Origin: Saonia flava
Lineage (GTDB): Bacteria > Bacteroidota > Bacteroidia > Flavobacteriales > Flavobacteriaceae
Direction of reading: 5' to 3'
NCBI RefSeq assembly: GCF_011927795.1
Contig: NZ_JAATJJ010000001.1
Span: 558,001-622,000, forward strand
DNA length: 64,000 nt
Part shown: one piece after another, positions 28,337 through 37,816 of the stretch
How positions within the stretch are numbered: position 1 is the stretch's first letter
How the letters are laid out: each line of letters opens with the position of its first letter
Notes under the pieces: model-generated
Told to the model about the DNA's origin: nothing
Databases searched by the model: none
Seen by the model: the letters and a program-made list of their open reading frames with translations, nothing else
Made by a program: the position numbers and the translations under genes

Positions 28337-31165
28337 CTAAAATTTAAAGTTATAGGTGATGGATGGGACAGGGATTGAAAAAATAGAACTTTGATACGCC
28401 TTTACTTCTCCATTCTCTGTTACAAAAAACACAGAATATGGATTATTCCTTCCCAATACATTGTATACAGAAATGGTCCAAAAACTATGGGCAAACTTCT
28501 TTATTTTATGGTTTCCCTCTATATTGAGTCCCAAATCCAACCTATAGTAATCAGGTATTCTAAACTCATTCCTATTGCTATAATATACATAATCAGCATT
28601 GTTGAATCTATAAGTCCCTATGGGATAAGTAACCGGTCTCCCTGTTTGATATACAAAATTGGCGGAAACACTGTAGCGCTTTGTAAACTTATAGTTGGTC
28701 ACTAAACTAAGGTCATGCGGTTTGTCATAGTTTGAAGAAAAATATTCTCCATTATTAATGCGCTCATCGGCATATTCACTATCGAACTTTAAAAAGGACC
28801 TGGAATAGGTATACCCCAACCAACCGTTCAACTTCCCAGTGTTTTTTCTTAATAATAATTCCACCCCATACGCCTTGCCATCCCCCTGCAGGACTTCCGT
28901 TTCTATGTTCTCATTTAGAAGCAATTGAGCTCCTGTCTTAAAATCAATGGCATTTTTAAACTGCTTGTAATATCCTTCCAAACTATATTCATACATATTA
29001 TCCTCAGAATTTTTGTATAGCCCCAAAGCATATTGGTAGCCCTGTTGAGGCTTTATATTAAGGTCAGAAAGTTTCCAAGTATCTATAGGTGATACAGTTG
29101 TATTGTTCGATAATGTATGAATGTATTGATAGCCACTATTAACGCTTCCTTTAATAGAAAATGTGGGTGTAAACAAGTATCTGGTTGAAAATCTGGCTTC
29201 TGGTCCTATATAGGTTTTAATAAATTCATATTCCCCATACTCCTCACTTCCCGTTCTACTACCATCATTTCTGGGCTCTCCTTCTTGATAGATATTTTGT
29301 GTGGAAGCCCCCAAAGCTGTAAAAAGGGAAAGCCTAAACCCAGCATCAATCAAAAGTTTATCATTGACTTTATAAGCATCTGAAATATAAATGGCAGATT
29401 CCAAGCCCTTCTCTTGGTCAACCGCCCTTGCTTCAATAGATGAATCCGACCCAGAAGGTTCAATACTTCCTGGCTCTACTACATATAACTTTGAGGCTAT
29501 TCCGTAGTCAAATGTATGTTTAGAGTTGTATAGGTATCTTAAGTTGTATTTTAATTCAGTTTCGTTTACTTTATAACCTAACAAAAAATCTGTATTGGCT
29601 TCACCATCATAATCTATGTTAAATTGATAATTACTATTGGACAGGATTAAATCCCCCCGATTCTTCTCGCTATATGCATGTTTCCATTTTAAAGAAAAAA
29701 GTCGGTTACTGTATTTATATAATGAATCTGAGGTAATACTAAAAGCATCCTTACTATAATAGCCCATAGCACTTATACTATGCTTATCACTTATCTTATG
29801 GTCATACTTAGCAATAACATCATAAAAATTGGCAGAGCTATTTGCGAGATCAGGCTCATCTAAAGATTTCAATATCCAATCAGAATAAGTCCCTCTACCA
29901 CCCAAGAGCAGCGATGATTCTTCTTTTTTCATGGGAACTTCCAACGCAATATTACTAGTCACAGGACCAATAGAAGCTTCCCCGCTAAATTTCTCCGTAT
30001 TTCCTTCCTTACTTTGAATATCAAAAACCGAAGAGAGCCTACCTCCAAATTTAGCGGGAACGTTTCCCTTATAGATATCCACTCCCTTAGTGGTATAAGG
30101 GTTCAATGCCTGAAAAATTCCGAAGAAATGTGATGGATTATAAATTGTGGCATCATCCAATAATATTAAGTTTTGATCCGTTTTACCTCCTCTTACATTA
30201 AAACCAGCAGCACCTTCACCTGCAGAAGAAATTCCAGGAAGGTTTCTAGCTACCTGTAAAATATCCCGTTCTCCCAAAACCAATGGAATATTCTTGGATT
30301 CTTCAGAATCTATCTGGGCGCTACCTGTAGTAGCTTCTTCCACATTTCTAAAGGCATCTGCTTCCAGAACAACTTCATCCAACTGTTCCAGTCCTTCATT
30401 TAATGCAAGGTCCACGGTTCCTGAATTATAGACATAAAGTTCAAAAGTGGCATCTTCGATTCCCAATGCCCTGGTATTCATACGATTAATCCCATATGGG
30501 AGCTCTAATTCGTAATATCCAGTCTCATCTGTGGTTGTCCTAATATTTTGATTTTTTATTTGCACCACCAAATCCGGAATAGGTAAACCATTGGAAGCGT
30601 TGATGGCAACGCCAGAAATTTTTGCCAAACTGGTTTTTACTTCTTTTGAGGCTTTTCCTACTTGAATTTTCTGTACTCTATTGTCATTGGCAACCAACCG
30701 ATCTGAATAAAAAATTGGGCGCAGTTGACGCTGATCTGTACCTGCTGTTGTTAGAATGGAGCTAGAATCTCTTTTAATAAAAAAATTGTTTGGTAGCTCA
30801 TCATAAATAATATTGTTCTTTGTTAGAATAACTTTGTCACCATCAAGAATATAGAAATTAAGCTCTGTTTTACTTAAAAGTTCTTCTAAAACAACGGGCA
30901 AAGTTTCATTTTCAAAAGCTATGGAAATTAACTCATCACCAAACCATTCTTCAAGATAAAAGAATGTAGCATTGGTCTTGGTTTCCAGACTATCAATTAC
31001 ATTCTTTAAAGATTCATTCTCAACAACTAAAGTTATTCTTGTTGAATCAGACTGAGCTAATGAAAAGTTGAAGCATAAAGCGAACAATAAAAAAAGAAAA
31101 AAATGCTTGTAAAAATTATGAATAACATGATTAATTTTCAAACAAAATAATTTTAGTTCCTTCAT
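28337..31165 (-). CDS. TonB-dependent receptor with STN and carboxypeptidase-regulatory-like domains
   Basis: This 942-residue outer-membrane receptor has a signal peptide to about residue 38. A secretin/TonB short N-terminal domain follows (ITLVVENESLKNVIDSLETK and later LSKTELNFYILDGDKVILTK). A CarboxypepD_reg domain (ISGVAINASNGLPIPDLVVQ; TTDETGYYELELP), a plug (NLPGISSAGEGAAGFNVRGG) and a 22-strand-type barrel ending ITYNFKF complete it. The STN domain often signals to a FecR anti-sigma factor, but no fecI/fecR pair is in the window. Substrate is unknown. It heads a four-gene unit with DUF4249, DUF4249 and the MG2/plug gene. Confidence 0.93.
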   Translation of the reverse strand: MKELKLFCLKINHVIHNFYKHFFLFLLFALCFNFSLAQSDSTRITLVVENESLKNVIDSLETKTNATFFYLEEWFGDELISIAFENETLPVVLEELLSKTELNFYILDGDKVILTKNNIIYDELPNNFFIKRDSSSILTTAGTDQRQLRPIFYSDRLVANDNRVQKIQVGKASKEVKTSLAKISGVAINASNGLPIPDLVVQIKNQNIRTTTDETGYYELELPYGINRMNTRALGIEDATFELYVYNSGTVDLALNEGLEQLDEVVLEADAFRNVEEATTGSAQIDSEESKNIPLVLGERDILQVARNLPGISSAGEGAAGFNVRGGKTDQNLILLDDATIYNPSHFFGIFQALNPYTTKGVDIYKGNVPAKFGGRLSSVFDIQSKEGNTEKFSGEASIGPVTSNIALEVPMKKEESSLLLGGRGTYSDWILKSLDEPDLANSSANFYDVIAKYDHKISDKHSISAMGYYSKDAFSITSDSLYKYSNRLFSLKWKHAYSEKNRGDLILSNSNYQFNIDYDGEANTDFLLGYKVNETELKYNLRYLYNSKHTFDYGIASKLYVVEPGSIEPSGSDSSIEARAVDQEKGLESAIYISDAYKVNDKLLIDAGFRLSLFTALGASTQNIYQEGEPRNDGSRTGSEEYGEYEFIKTYIGPEARFSTRYLFTPTFSIKGSVNSGYQYIHTLSNNTTVSPIDTWKLSDLNIKPQQGYQYALGLYKNSEDNMYEYSLEGYYKQFKNAIDFKTGAQLLLNENIETEVLQGDGKAYGVELLLRKNTGKLNGWLGYTYSRSFLKFDSEYADERINNGEYFSSNYDKPHDLSLVTNYKFTKRYSVSANFVYQTGRPVTYPIGTYRFNNADYVYYSNRNEFRIPDYYRLDLGLNIEGNHKIKKFAHSFWTISVYNVLGRNNPYSVFFVTENGEVKAYQSSIFSIPVPSITYNFKF

Positions 31166-31207
31166 TATATTCTTTTGATGCCCTAATATAAAAAAAGTGA
31201 TTTAATA

Positions 31208-33607
31208 TCATTGCTCTACAGGTGCAAATGTTAAAGAAGACTTGGCAGTTTTCTCAATCTCCTTTTTATTCATCATCATTTTTCTGAATTCTCCATTAAT
31301 GTACATGTCTGCTTGATCATCATAATGGGGACTAAAAGGATTACCTGACTGACCCGTGGGCAATATGCTCATACTATTTTCTACATCAGAAAAATCTATG
31401 ACCCGTCGTGTAGATGGTCCACCTGTTACCTTATATTTACCTGTACCATCATACCCAAAGGCCATATTGTTAATTACCTCTCTAGAGCCTTGTACGGGAA
31501 AAGGTCCTACATTAAAGTAAGAACGTAAAGATTCCACTTGCCCAATTGGATGACCATGCTCAATGGTATGTACCTTGTCCCATGTCCAGCTACTAATTTT
31601 ATTTCCAAAATCATTTCTTAAGGATTCCATAGCTTCCACATAGGACTTATGAACAACATCTTGAAGAGTTTCCTCCTTATCTACTGTACGTATATCATTC
31701 CACCAAATGGAATTCTTATTTTCCAACAAAGGAGCAATTAAGCGTTTATGGAAGTGGGTGGATAAAAACTGCTTGAACATCTCTTCTCCCAATTCATCGT
31801 GAAAAGTGTTCTTTAAAACAAAATAAAGCCATCTTGTATATACAGTGGCCTCAATGCTATTAAGGGTATATGTCCCATTCCATAAACTAAGCTTATCCAG
31901 TAAAATTATTTGCTCATCTACCAACTCCTTTACTTTGACACTATTATACAAGTTCAAAAGTATTCTCGGATCAACTGCGGAGGTTACATCAGTAATCATT
32001 TCTCCAACAGCATCCCTATCCCAATCGTTTTTAGGTTCTAAGAGCTGGACTATTCTTTTTGCTCTATTCTCTGGTAGATAATACCCTGGATACAACATTC
32101 CTGCGATAGAATCGGGCTGGTTATTAGCAGAGTAGACATAATCCCAGGGAGGGTTGACCGCCTGTGGGTTTTCCGAAAAATCTATATAATTAACAAGTTC
32201 TTCTTTCCCAGATTCACCATTCAAAATAAACTTGGTATGCACACTATCTGACATGTGATAAAGCTTGGCACTAGCAAACCAAGCTACATTATTTTCTGCA
32301 TCACCATACATTATATTTAAGCCTGGTGCGTGTAAATTAGGAAGCGCAGCCTTAAATTCAGTTAAATTATTGGCATGGGACATATCATAGACCACATCCA
32401 ATATTTTGTTTTCGTGCTTTGTATACACCCAGGACATACTAATAGGTTCTTCTCCTTTGATTTGATTCGCTATTCCATTTAAAATAGGACCATGGTGTGT
32501 TTTTTTATAACTGAAGGTTACATCAACACTATCTTTTACTTTAATAATTTTATTTACAGTCTCATAGGTATTCCACCCACCAGCGGTTTGGTATTGAGTA
32601 GAGTCCTCTGGGTTTGTCTTTTCATAATAAAAATCAATATCATCATTCTCGAACATGGTCAATCCATAAGCCAATTTTCTATCATGTGCCAATAAAGGAA
32701 AAGGAACTCCTGCCAAATGATAACCATATTTTTCATACGTTGGTGTATTGAGATGGGCTTCATACCAAACTGAAGGTTGGGCAAAACCAATATGGGGATC
32801 ATTAGCAAATATAACTTTACCATTCTTTGTTTTACTGGCTCCAATGACCCAACTGTTGCTTCCTTCAAATTGAGGTATGGGCAAACCTTTTAATGCATTG
32901 GTAACGGCGGCCATAACATTACCCAATAAAGAGTCTGAAGGTTGTTTGTTGTGGTTTTTTATCAATGTTGAGTTAGGATCTATGTCAATTGCAAGGTCCA
33001 TTAAATACTCCACCCCCAATTTATTTTTGATATCAGTCAATAATGGATCTGTCTTATGGGCCTGCGCAAAACTAAAGGCCATATAGCCGAATGTATTATA
33101 AATATCAGTAAGGGTAAATGGTTCTTTGTCAATTCCAGTGAGATAGAACTCTATAGGGGTAGGCCCCTCCTCTATAAACTGGTTTATCCCATCTAAATAA
33201 GCCTCTGATAACTGAACCTTTTTGCTGCTCATGTCCAACTTTTTCAATGTTTCTTCAGTGGCATCATCTATTCCAAGAGAAAGAAAAAATTTATCGGTAC
33301 CCAGCATATCCTTTCCAAAAACCTCAGAAAGTCCACCCCTACCTATTCTGCGTAATAATTCCATTTGCCAAAGCCTATCTTGGGCATGAACATAACCAAG
33401 TGCTCTTATAGCATCTTCTTCATTTTCTCCATAAATATGGGGAATTCCATAGGCATCATAATGCACAGTGACTTCTTGGGTGAGTTTTGATAGCCCTTTT
33501 TTTCCCTTATAGTCAGGTTTTAACGTATTGGCAAATATTCCGGCTCCTAAAAGCAGTATCAATATCAGAATGCCCAATATGGCAAGTACTCTTTTAATAT
33601 TTTTCAC
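31208..33607 (-). CDS. penicillin-acylase-family Ntn hydrolase
   Basis: This 799-residue precursor has an N-terminal membrane anchor (residues ~7-25). The catalytic Ser that becomes the beta-chain N-terminus is Ser250 in FEGSNSWVIGA, after a ~225-residue alpha-chain/linker region, and NDPHIGFAQPSVWYEAHL follows. The family cleaves amides such as penicillin G or acyl-homoserine lactones, so antibiotic resistance cannot be concluded. The gene lies 42 bases before the TonB receptor start on the same strand and 62 bases after the DsbD-like gene. Confidence 0.9.
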   Translation of the reverse strand: MKNIKRVLAILGILILILLLGAGIFANTLKPDYKGKKGLSKLTQEVTVHYDAYGIPHIYGENEEDAIRALGYVHAQDRLWQMELLRRIGRGGLSEVFGKDMLGTDKFFLSLGIDDATEETLKKLDMSSKKVQLSEAYLDGINQFIEEGPTPIEFYLTGIDKEPFTLTDIYNTFGYMAFSFAQAHKTDPLLTDIKNKLGVEYLMDLAIDIDPNSTLIKNHNKQPSDSLLGNVMAAVTNALKGLPIPQFEGSNSWVIGASKTKNGKVIFANDPHIGFAQPSVWYEAHLNTPTYEKYGYHLAGVPFPLLAHDRKLAYGLTMFENDDIDFYYEKTNPEDSTQYQTAGGWNTYETVNKIIKVKDSVDVTFSYKKTHHGPILNGIANQIKGEEPISMSWVYTKHENKILDVVYDMSHANNLTEFKAALPNLHAPGLNIMYGDAENNVAWFASAKLYHMSDSVHTKFILNGESGKEELVNYIDFSENPQAVNPPWDYVYSANNQPDSIAGMLYPGYYLPENRAKRIVQLLEPKNDWDRDAVGEMITDVTSAVDPRILLNLYNSVKVKELVDEQIILLDKLSLWNGTYTLNSIEATVYTRWLYFVLKNTFHDELGEEMFKQFLSTHFHKRLIAPLLENKNSIWWNDIRTVDKEETLQDVVHKSYVEAMESLRNDFGNKISSWTWDKVHTIEHGHPIGQVESLRSYFNVGPFPVQGSREVINNMAFGYDGTGKYKVTGGPSTRRVIDFSDVENSMSILPTGQSGNPFSPHYDDQADMYINGEFRKMMMNKKEIEKTAKSSLTFAPVEQ

Positions 33608-33669
33608 AAACAGAATTATTAGAAACTTAAAGGTAATTGTTTTTAAAAATAACCAAAAACAAAAAGTTC

Positions 33670-35640
33670 CTATCGTCTATAATTCTTCAAACCTTTCTCC
33701 AACCAATGCTTATACGTATCCTTATCCACATATTGCATGGATGAATTAAGCACTTCCATTTGCGGTGAGAGAAGCACATAAAATGGCTGTGAAGCTGCAT
33801 TAAAGTTAAGGGTTTGAAAAGTGCCCCACTTTTTTCCCACTGTATTGATGGTCTTTACCCTTCCAGAATTAAATTTATAATCAAATTGCTGGTTTTCAGG
33901 TAATTCTTTTCTGTCATCCACATAGAGTGAAATCAAAACATATTCTTCATTAATGATTTTGTATACATCTGGCTCACTCCATACATTCTCCTCCATCTTG
34001 CGGCAATTTACACAAGCCCAACCTGTAAAATCCAATAAAATGGGCTTACCTGCATTCTTAGCATGAGCAACCCCCTCATCAAAATCCTTATAACAATCAA
34101 TCCCTAAAGGGCAATCACTTTTTTGCTCAAAAACACTGTAGAATTTAGGAGGTGGAAATCCACTTAATAATTTAAGGTCGTTTACTTTGAACAACCCCAA
34201 AATGAGGTACAACGAAAAAACAGCACTGACAATCCCTATAAATATTCTAGGTAATGATGGTCTCTGTTTTGGCGCATCATGGGAAAAACGAATCAACCCA
34301 AAAAGGTATAGGGTCAATAAAATGGAAATAACAATCCATATCCCCATAAAAATTTCCCATTTCAAAAATCCCCAATTACCAACCAAATCAGCATTGGATA
34401 AAAACTTAAGTGCCAATGCCAATTCCAAAAACCCTAACACCACTTTGACAGTCGTCATCCAACCACCGGATTTTGGTAAGGAATTTAACCATGCAGGAAA
34501 AAGAGCAAACAATGCAAACGGCAACGCCAAAGCAACTCCAAATCCAAGCATCCCGACCGATAAATTTGTAGCTACATCGCCTTCGGCTAATGCAGTACTG
34601 CCCAAAAGACCTCCTAAAATAGGCCCGGTACAAGAAAAAGAAACAATGGCCAAGGTAACTGCCATAAAGAAAATACCAATAACACCACCTACTTTGGAGG
34701 ATGCATTATCCATTTTATTGGCCCATGAACTTGGTAATGTCAATTCATAGTATCCAAAAAAAGAAAAGGCAAAAAACACAAAAATCAAAAAGAAAAACAC
34801 ATTAAGCCATATGTTGGTTGCAATGGTATTTAGTATCTGTGAATCAACGGAATCAAACAAATGAAAAGGAAGACTCAATAAAAAATAAATGACCACTATA
34901 AAAAGACCGTACAAAATAGCATTTGCAATGCCTTTGGATTTAGTCTTGGATTGTTTGGTAAAAAAGGAAACAGTAAGGGGAATCATAGGAAACACACAGG
35001 GTGTCAAAAGAGCTATTAACCCTCCTAAAAAACCAAGCCCAAAAATGGTCCACAATCCTGAACTACCATTGGCCACATCCTCCACCCCTTCATTGAGACG
35101 TTCTTTATTCTTTAAATCCAGCTCCATTGAGGCACTTAACGTTTTGCTTAGGTCATCAACAACCTTATCCTCCAAAACAACTGTATTTCCTCCAAGGGAT
35201 ATAGTAAAATCGAATTCCTTATTAAAACAAACTTCTTTACATACTTGATACCATAGATTTACATCAATTAAATCAATATCAGGTTTTAAAAGTTTTATTT
35301 TCTGGGTAAAAACAGCAATGTCCGAGAAAAAAGTTTCATCCACTTCAAAAGCCTCACTATACTCAGTATGTGTCTCACTTTCCAATGTTTCACCAACCAA
35401 CTCATAATCCTCACCTGCATTTACATAGGTAAACTCACTAGGTAGCGAACCTCCATCCGAGGTGTGTTGGGAATATACATGCCAATCCTTTAATATTATC
35501 CCTGTAAAGATCAACTCGTATTCGGTATCGGAAAGTTTGTTTACCGTATGGGACCAGGCCACTGGGTCATCCTCCTTTTGCGCATTCCCAAATGCAAATG
35601 CCAAAATAATGATGAATAGAGTTACTACATTTTTAATCAC
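33670..35640 (-). CDS. dsbD: DsbD-like thiol:disulfide interchange protein
   Basis: This 656-residue protein has a signal peptide and a periplasmic DsbD-alpha-like domain (residues ~25-160). A cytochrome-c-biogenesis-type membrane domain follows with the paired redox cysteines in LTPCVFPMIPLTVSFF and VSFSCTGPILGGLLG. A C-terminal thioredoxin domain has the CxxC motif in GWACVNCRKME. It moves electrons from cytoplasmic thioredoxin to the periplasm. Its ATG overlaps the tilS stop by 4 bases. Confidence 0.92.
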   Translation of the reverse strand: MIKNVVTLFIIILAFAFGNAQKEDDPVAWSHTVNKLSDTEYELIFTGIILKDWHVYSQHTSDGGSLPSEFTYVNAGEDYELVGETLESETHTEYSEAFEVDETFFSDIAVFTQKIKLLKPDIDLIDVNLWYQVCKEVCFNKEFDFTISLGGNTVVLEDKVVDDLSKTLSASMELDLKNKERLNEGVEDVANGSSGLWTIFGLGFLGGLIALLTPCVFPMIPLTVSFFTKQSKTKSKGIANAILYGLFIVVIYFLLSLPFHLFDSVDSQILNTIATNIWLNVFFFLIFVFFAFSFFGYYELTLPSSWANKMDNASSKVGGVIGIFFMAVTLAIVSFSCTGPILGGLLGSTALAEGDVATNLSVGMLGFGVALALPFALFALFPAWLNSLPKSGGWMTTVKVVLGFLELALALKFLSNADLVGNWGFLKWEIFMGIWIVISILLTLYLFGLIRFSHDAPKQRPSLPRIFIGIVSAVFSLYLILGLFKVNDLKLLSGFPPPKFYSVFEQKSDCPLGIDCYKDFDEGVAHAKNAGKPILLDFTGWACVNCRKMEENVWSEPDVYKIINEEYVLISLYVDDRKELPENQQFDYKFNSGRVKTINTVGKKWGTFQTLNFNAASQPFYVLLSPQMEVLNSSMQYVDKDTYKHWLEKGLKNYRR

Positions 35641-36944
35641 AATACCGAAAACTTTAAAATTGATTTGGTCTTATTACTTATTTTATAACGTTCATCCGCT
35701 CTTTTTCCTATAATCCAGACAATATTATTCTCCGAACACAGGATCCATTGCTTTTCTTTTTCAATAAGGCTCATCTTCTCGTCCTTAAAAAATTTAGAAA
35801 CTTTTTTCTTTTGTCCTTTCATTCCTATAGGATAAAAATAGTCGCCTTTTTCCCATTTCCTTATCGTTAAAGGATATTTTAACGTTTCCTCATCAACATA
35901 CAATGTAGTTCCTGATGTTTTTGTCATTGTCTTTACCTCAGAAATGGACATATGGAAAGGAACTTTCAAATCAATCCGATCACTATCAATTTGATACCTC
36001 TGATTGACTTCAGTATTCAAATTTTGCAGTAAAAGATACTCTCTATTCTTAAGCAATCTATGGGTTTTAGAAAATACCTCCTTACCACTTTCACCTACTA
36101 AGAGTCCAGCAACATCATCCCATTCCGTAAACCCATATTCTTTAAACAACCCATATAAGTAAGCATTCAACGGAACACATTTTTTAAGCTCAGCAATTTC
36201 AATCTTTACTATATCCCCTTCTTTTTTTAAAAGCTTCTCTTTTACTTGTTCTAAATAATCTTCAGCCAATATGGAAGATTGCTTCAAATAGTCTTGGGTC
36301 TTTATAAAATTGGCCAAAAAAGTAGGGTTTAGCTCTTTAAGTAATGGAACTATTTGATGCCGAATTTTATTCCTCACATACTTAATTTCCTTATTGGTGC
36401 TGTCCTCTCTCCATTTCAGTTTCTCTGAATTTGCATACTCTAAAATTTGCTCCCGTGAGAATCTTAACAAAGGTCTGGAAATGGTATCAGTTTTAGCAGG
36501 AATTCCGGTAAGACCATCAATACCTGTACCTCTAGAAAGATTAATTAAAAAAGTCTCTAAATTATCATCTGCATGATGGGCCGTTACCAATTTTTCAATC
36601 CCATTCTTCTCCATTACTTTCGCAAACCAATTGTATCGTAATTCTCTAGCTGCTACTTGTAGTGATACTTTATTTTTTGAAATATATTCCTTTGTATTAA
36701 AACTAGTTACAAAACATTCTTTTTTTAATTCAATAGCTAAACTTTCTACAAACTTTTCATCCCCATTGCTTTCTTTTCCCCTTAAATTAAAGTTGCAATG
36801 TGCCAAGGCATATTGCAAATTTAGTTTTGCGAAAAGATGTGCCAAAACCACACTATCCAATCCACCACTGCACGCCAATAAAAATACTGTGTTCTTTAGT
36901 TCTGGAAAATGATTCTTAATATGTAAATGGAATTCTTTTAGCAC
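35637..36944 (-). CDS. tilS: tRNA(Ile)-lysidine synthase
   Basis: This 435-residue enzyme carries the PP-loop SGGLDSVVLAHLFAKL near residue 26, HCNFNLRGKESNGDE, and TAHHADDNLETFLINLSRG. These identify TilS, the essential ATP-dependent enzyme that converts C34 of the CAU-anticodon isoleucine tRNA to lysidine. A C-terminal TilS domain (PIGMKGQKKKVSKFFKDEKM) is present. The gene lies between an alpha/beta hydrolase and dsbD. Confidence 0.95.
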   Translation of the reverse strand: MLKEFHLHIKNHFPELKNTVFLLACSGGLDSVVLAHLFAKLNLQYALAHCNFNLRGKESNGDEKFVESLAIELKKECFVTSFNTKEYISKNKVSLQVAARELRYNWFAKVMEKNGIEKLVTAHHADDNLETFLINLSRGTGIDGLTGIPAKTDTISRPLLRFSREQILEYANSEKLKWREDSTNKEIKYVRNKIRHQIVPLLKELNPTFLANFIKTQDYLKQSSILAEDYLEQVKEKLLKKEGDIVKIEIAELKKCVPLNAYLYGLFKEYGFTEWDDVAGLLVGESGKEVFSKTHRLLKNREYLLLQNLNTEVNQRYQIDSDRIDLKVPFHMSISEVKTMTKTSGTTLYVDEETLKYPLTIRKWEKGDYFYPIGMKGQKKKVSKFFKDEKMSLIEKEKQWILCSENNIVWIIGKRADERYKISNKTKSILKFSVL

Positions 36945-36957
36945 TGGACAAAAGTAC

Positions 36958-37782
36958 TCAAAGTTGTTGCTGTAACCAATTCTTAACAGTCTCTAACATT
37001 TCATCCCTACAAAGGTCATAATGTAATTCGTGATACCCGCCTTCAAAAAGTTTTAACTCAGTTACACTGGCGTTATCATGAAAGTCGACCGTTCCTTTAT
37101 AATCTATTATAGAATCAGCCGTACCATGAAGCAATAGGGTTTTTATCTTGAGTTGATTTGCTTGTTCTATGGCCCATTCCCCAGCATTGATTACTGGAAA
37201 AGTGTACATAGGACTCACTTTGTCATGTGTCAAAGGGTCGTTTATATACTTTTCTACTTCGTTCGAAATGCTTGAAATTCCTTTTGGGTCCAATCCAGAA
37301 GGCAATGTAATTGCTGGCCATATGGTCATCATAATTTTTCCCATAATCATTTTCCACTTTGGTGGCACCATAGCCAACCTTAGATATGGACTTGTAGCAA
37401 TAACTCCCCTAATGTTCGGTGATTTTCTTAAGGCATAGTTTAAAACCAAATTCCCCCCCATACTGTGACCATAAAGAAATAACGGCTTGGTAGGGAATAA
37501 AGTTTCCGCCTTTATCAATACCCTGGTAATGATATTTAATAGGCCATCATAGCTTGGACAATGCCCTCTCTTACCTTCCGACTTTCCGTGGCCAATATTA
37601 TCATAAAGCACTACCGCCAAGGAGCACTTTAAAAGCATGGGGACCACATGTTCTAAATAACGGCCAGAATGCCCTCCCATACCGTGGATTACTACAACAA
37701 CACCTTTTACTTCTTCTGGTTGAGTGTGTTTTCCAAATATGGAGGCTCCATTATATTGGAAAGAAAATTCTTCAAGCTGCAT
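36958..37782 (-). CDS. alpha/beta hydrolase, monoacylglycerol-lipase-like
   Basis: This 274-residue protein has an oxyanion region VVVIHGMGGHSGRYLE, the nucleophile elbow LYGHSMGGNLVLNYAL (Ser near residue 109), an Asp in LLHGTADSIIDY, and a terminal GGYHELHYD with the catalytic His. The layout matches serine-aminopeptidase/monoglyceride lipase (Hydrolase_4) enzymes. Natural substrate is not readable. It starts 34 bases after pabB and its stop is 13 bases before tilS. Confidence 0.88.
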   Translation of the reverse strand: MQLEEFSFQYNGASIFGKHTQPEEVKGVVVVIHGMGGHSGRYLEHVVPMLLKCSLAVVLYDNIGHGKSEGKRGHCPSYDGLLNIITRVLIKAETLFPTKPLFLYGHSMGGNLVLNYALRKSPNIRGVIATSPYLRLAMVPPKWKMIMGKIMMTIWPAITLPSGLDPKGISSISNEVEKYINDPLTHDKVSPMYTFPVINAGEWAIEQANQLKIKTLLLHGTADSIIDYKGTVDFHDNASVTELKLFEGGYHELHYDLCRDEMLETVKNWLQQQL

Positions 37783-37816
37783 TGGTTCAATAGTTTGGCA
37801 GCCTCAATTTAAGGAA

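Noticed and set aside
34187-34750. 187-codon ORF on the plus strand
   Set aside because: It lies wholly antisense to the dsbD-like gene, is rich in Pro/Lys/Asn from reverse reading of membrane codons and has no recognisable domain.
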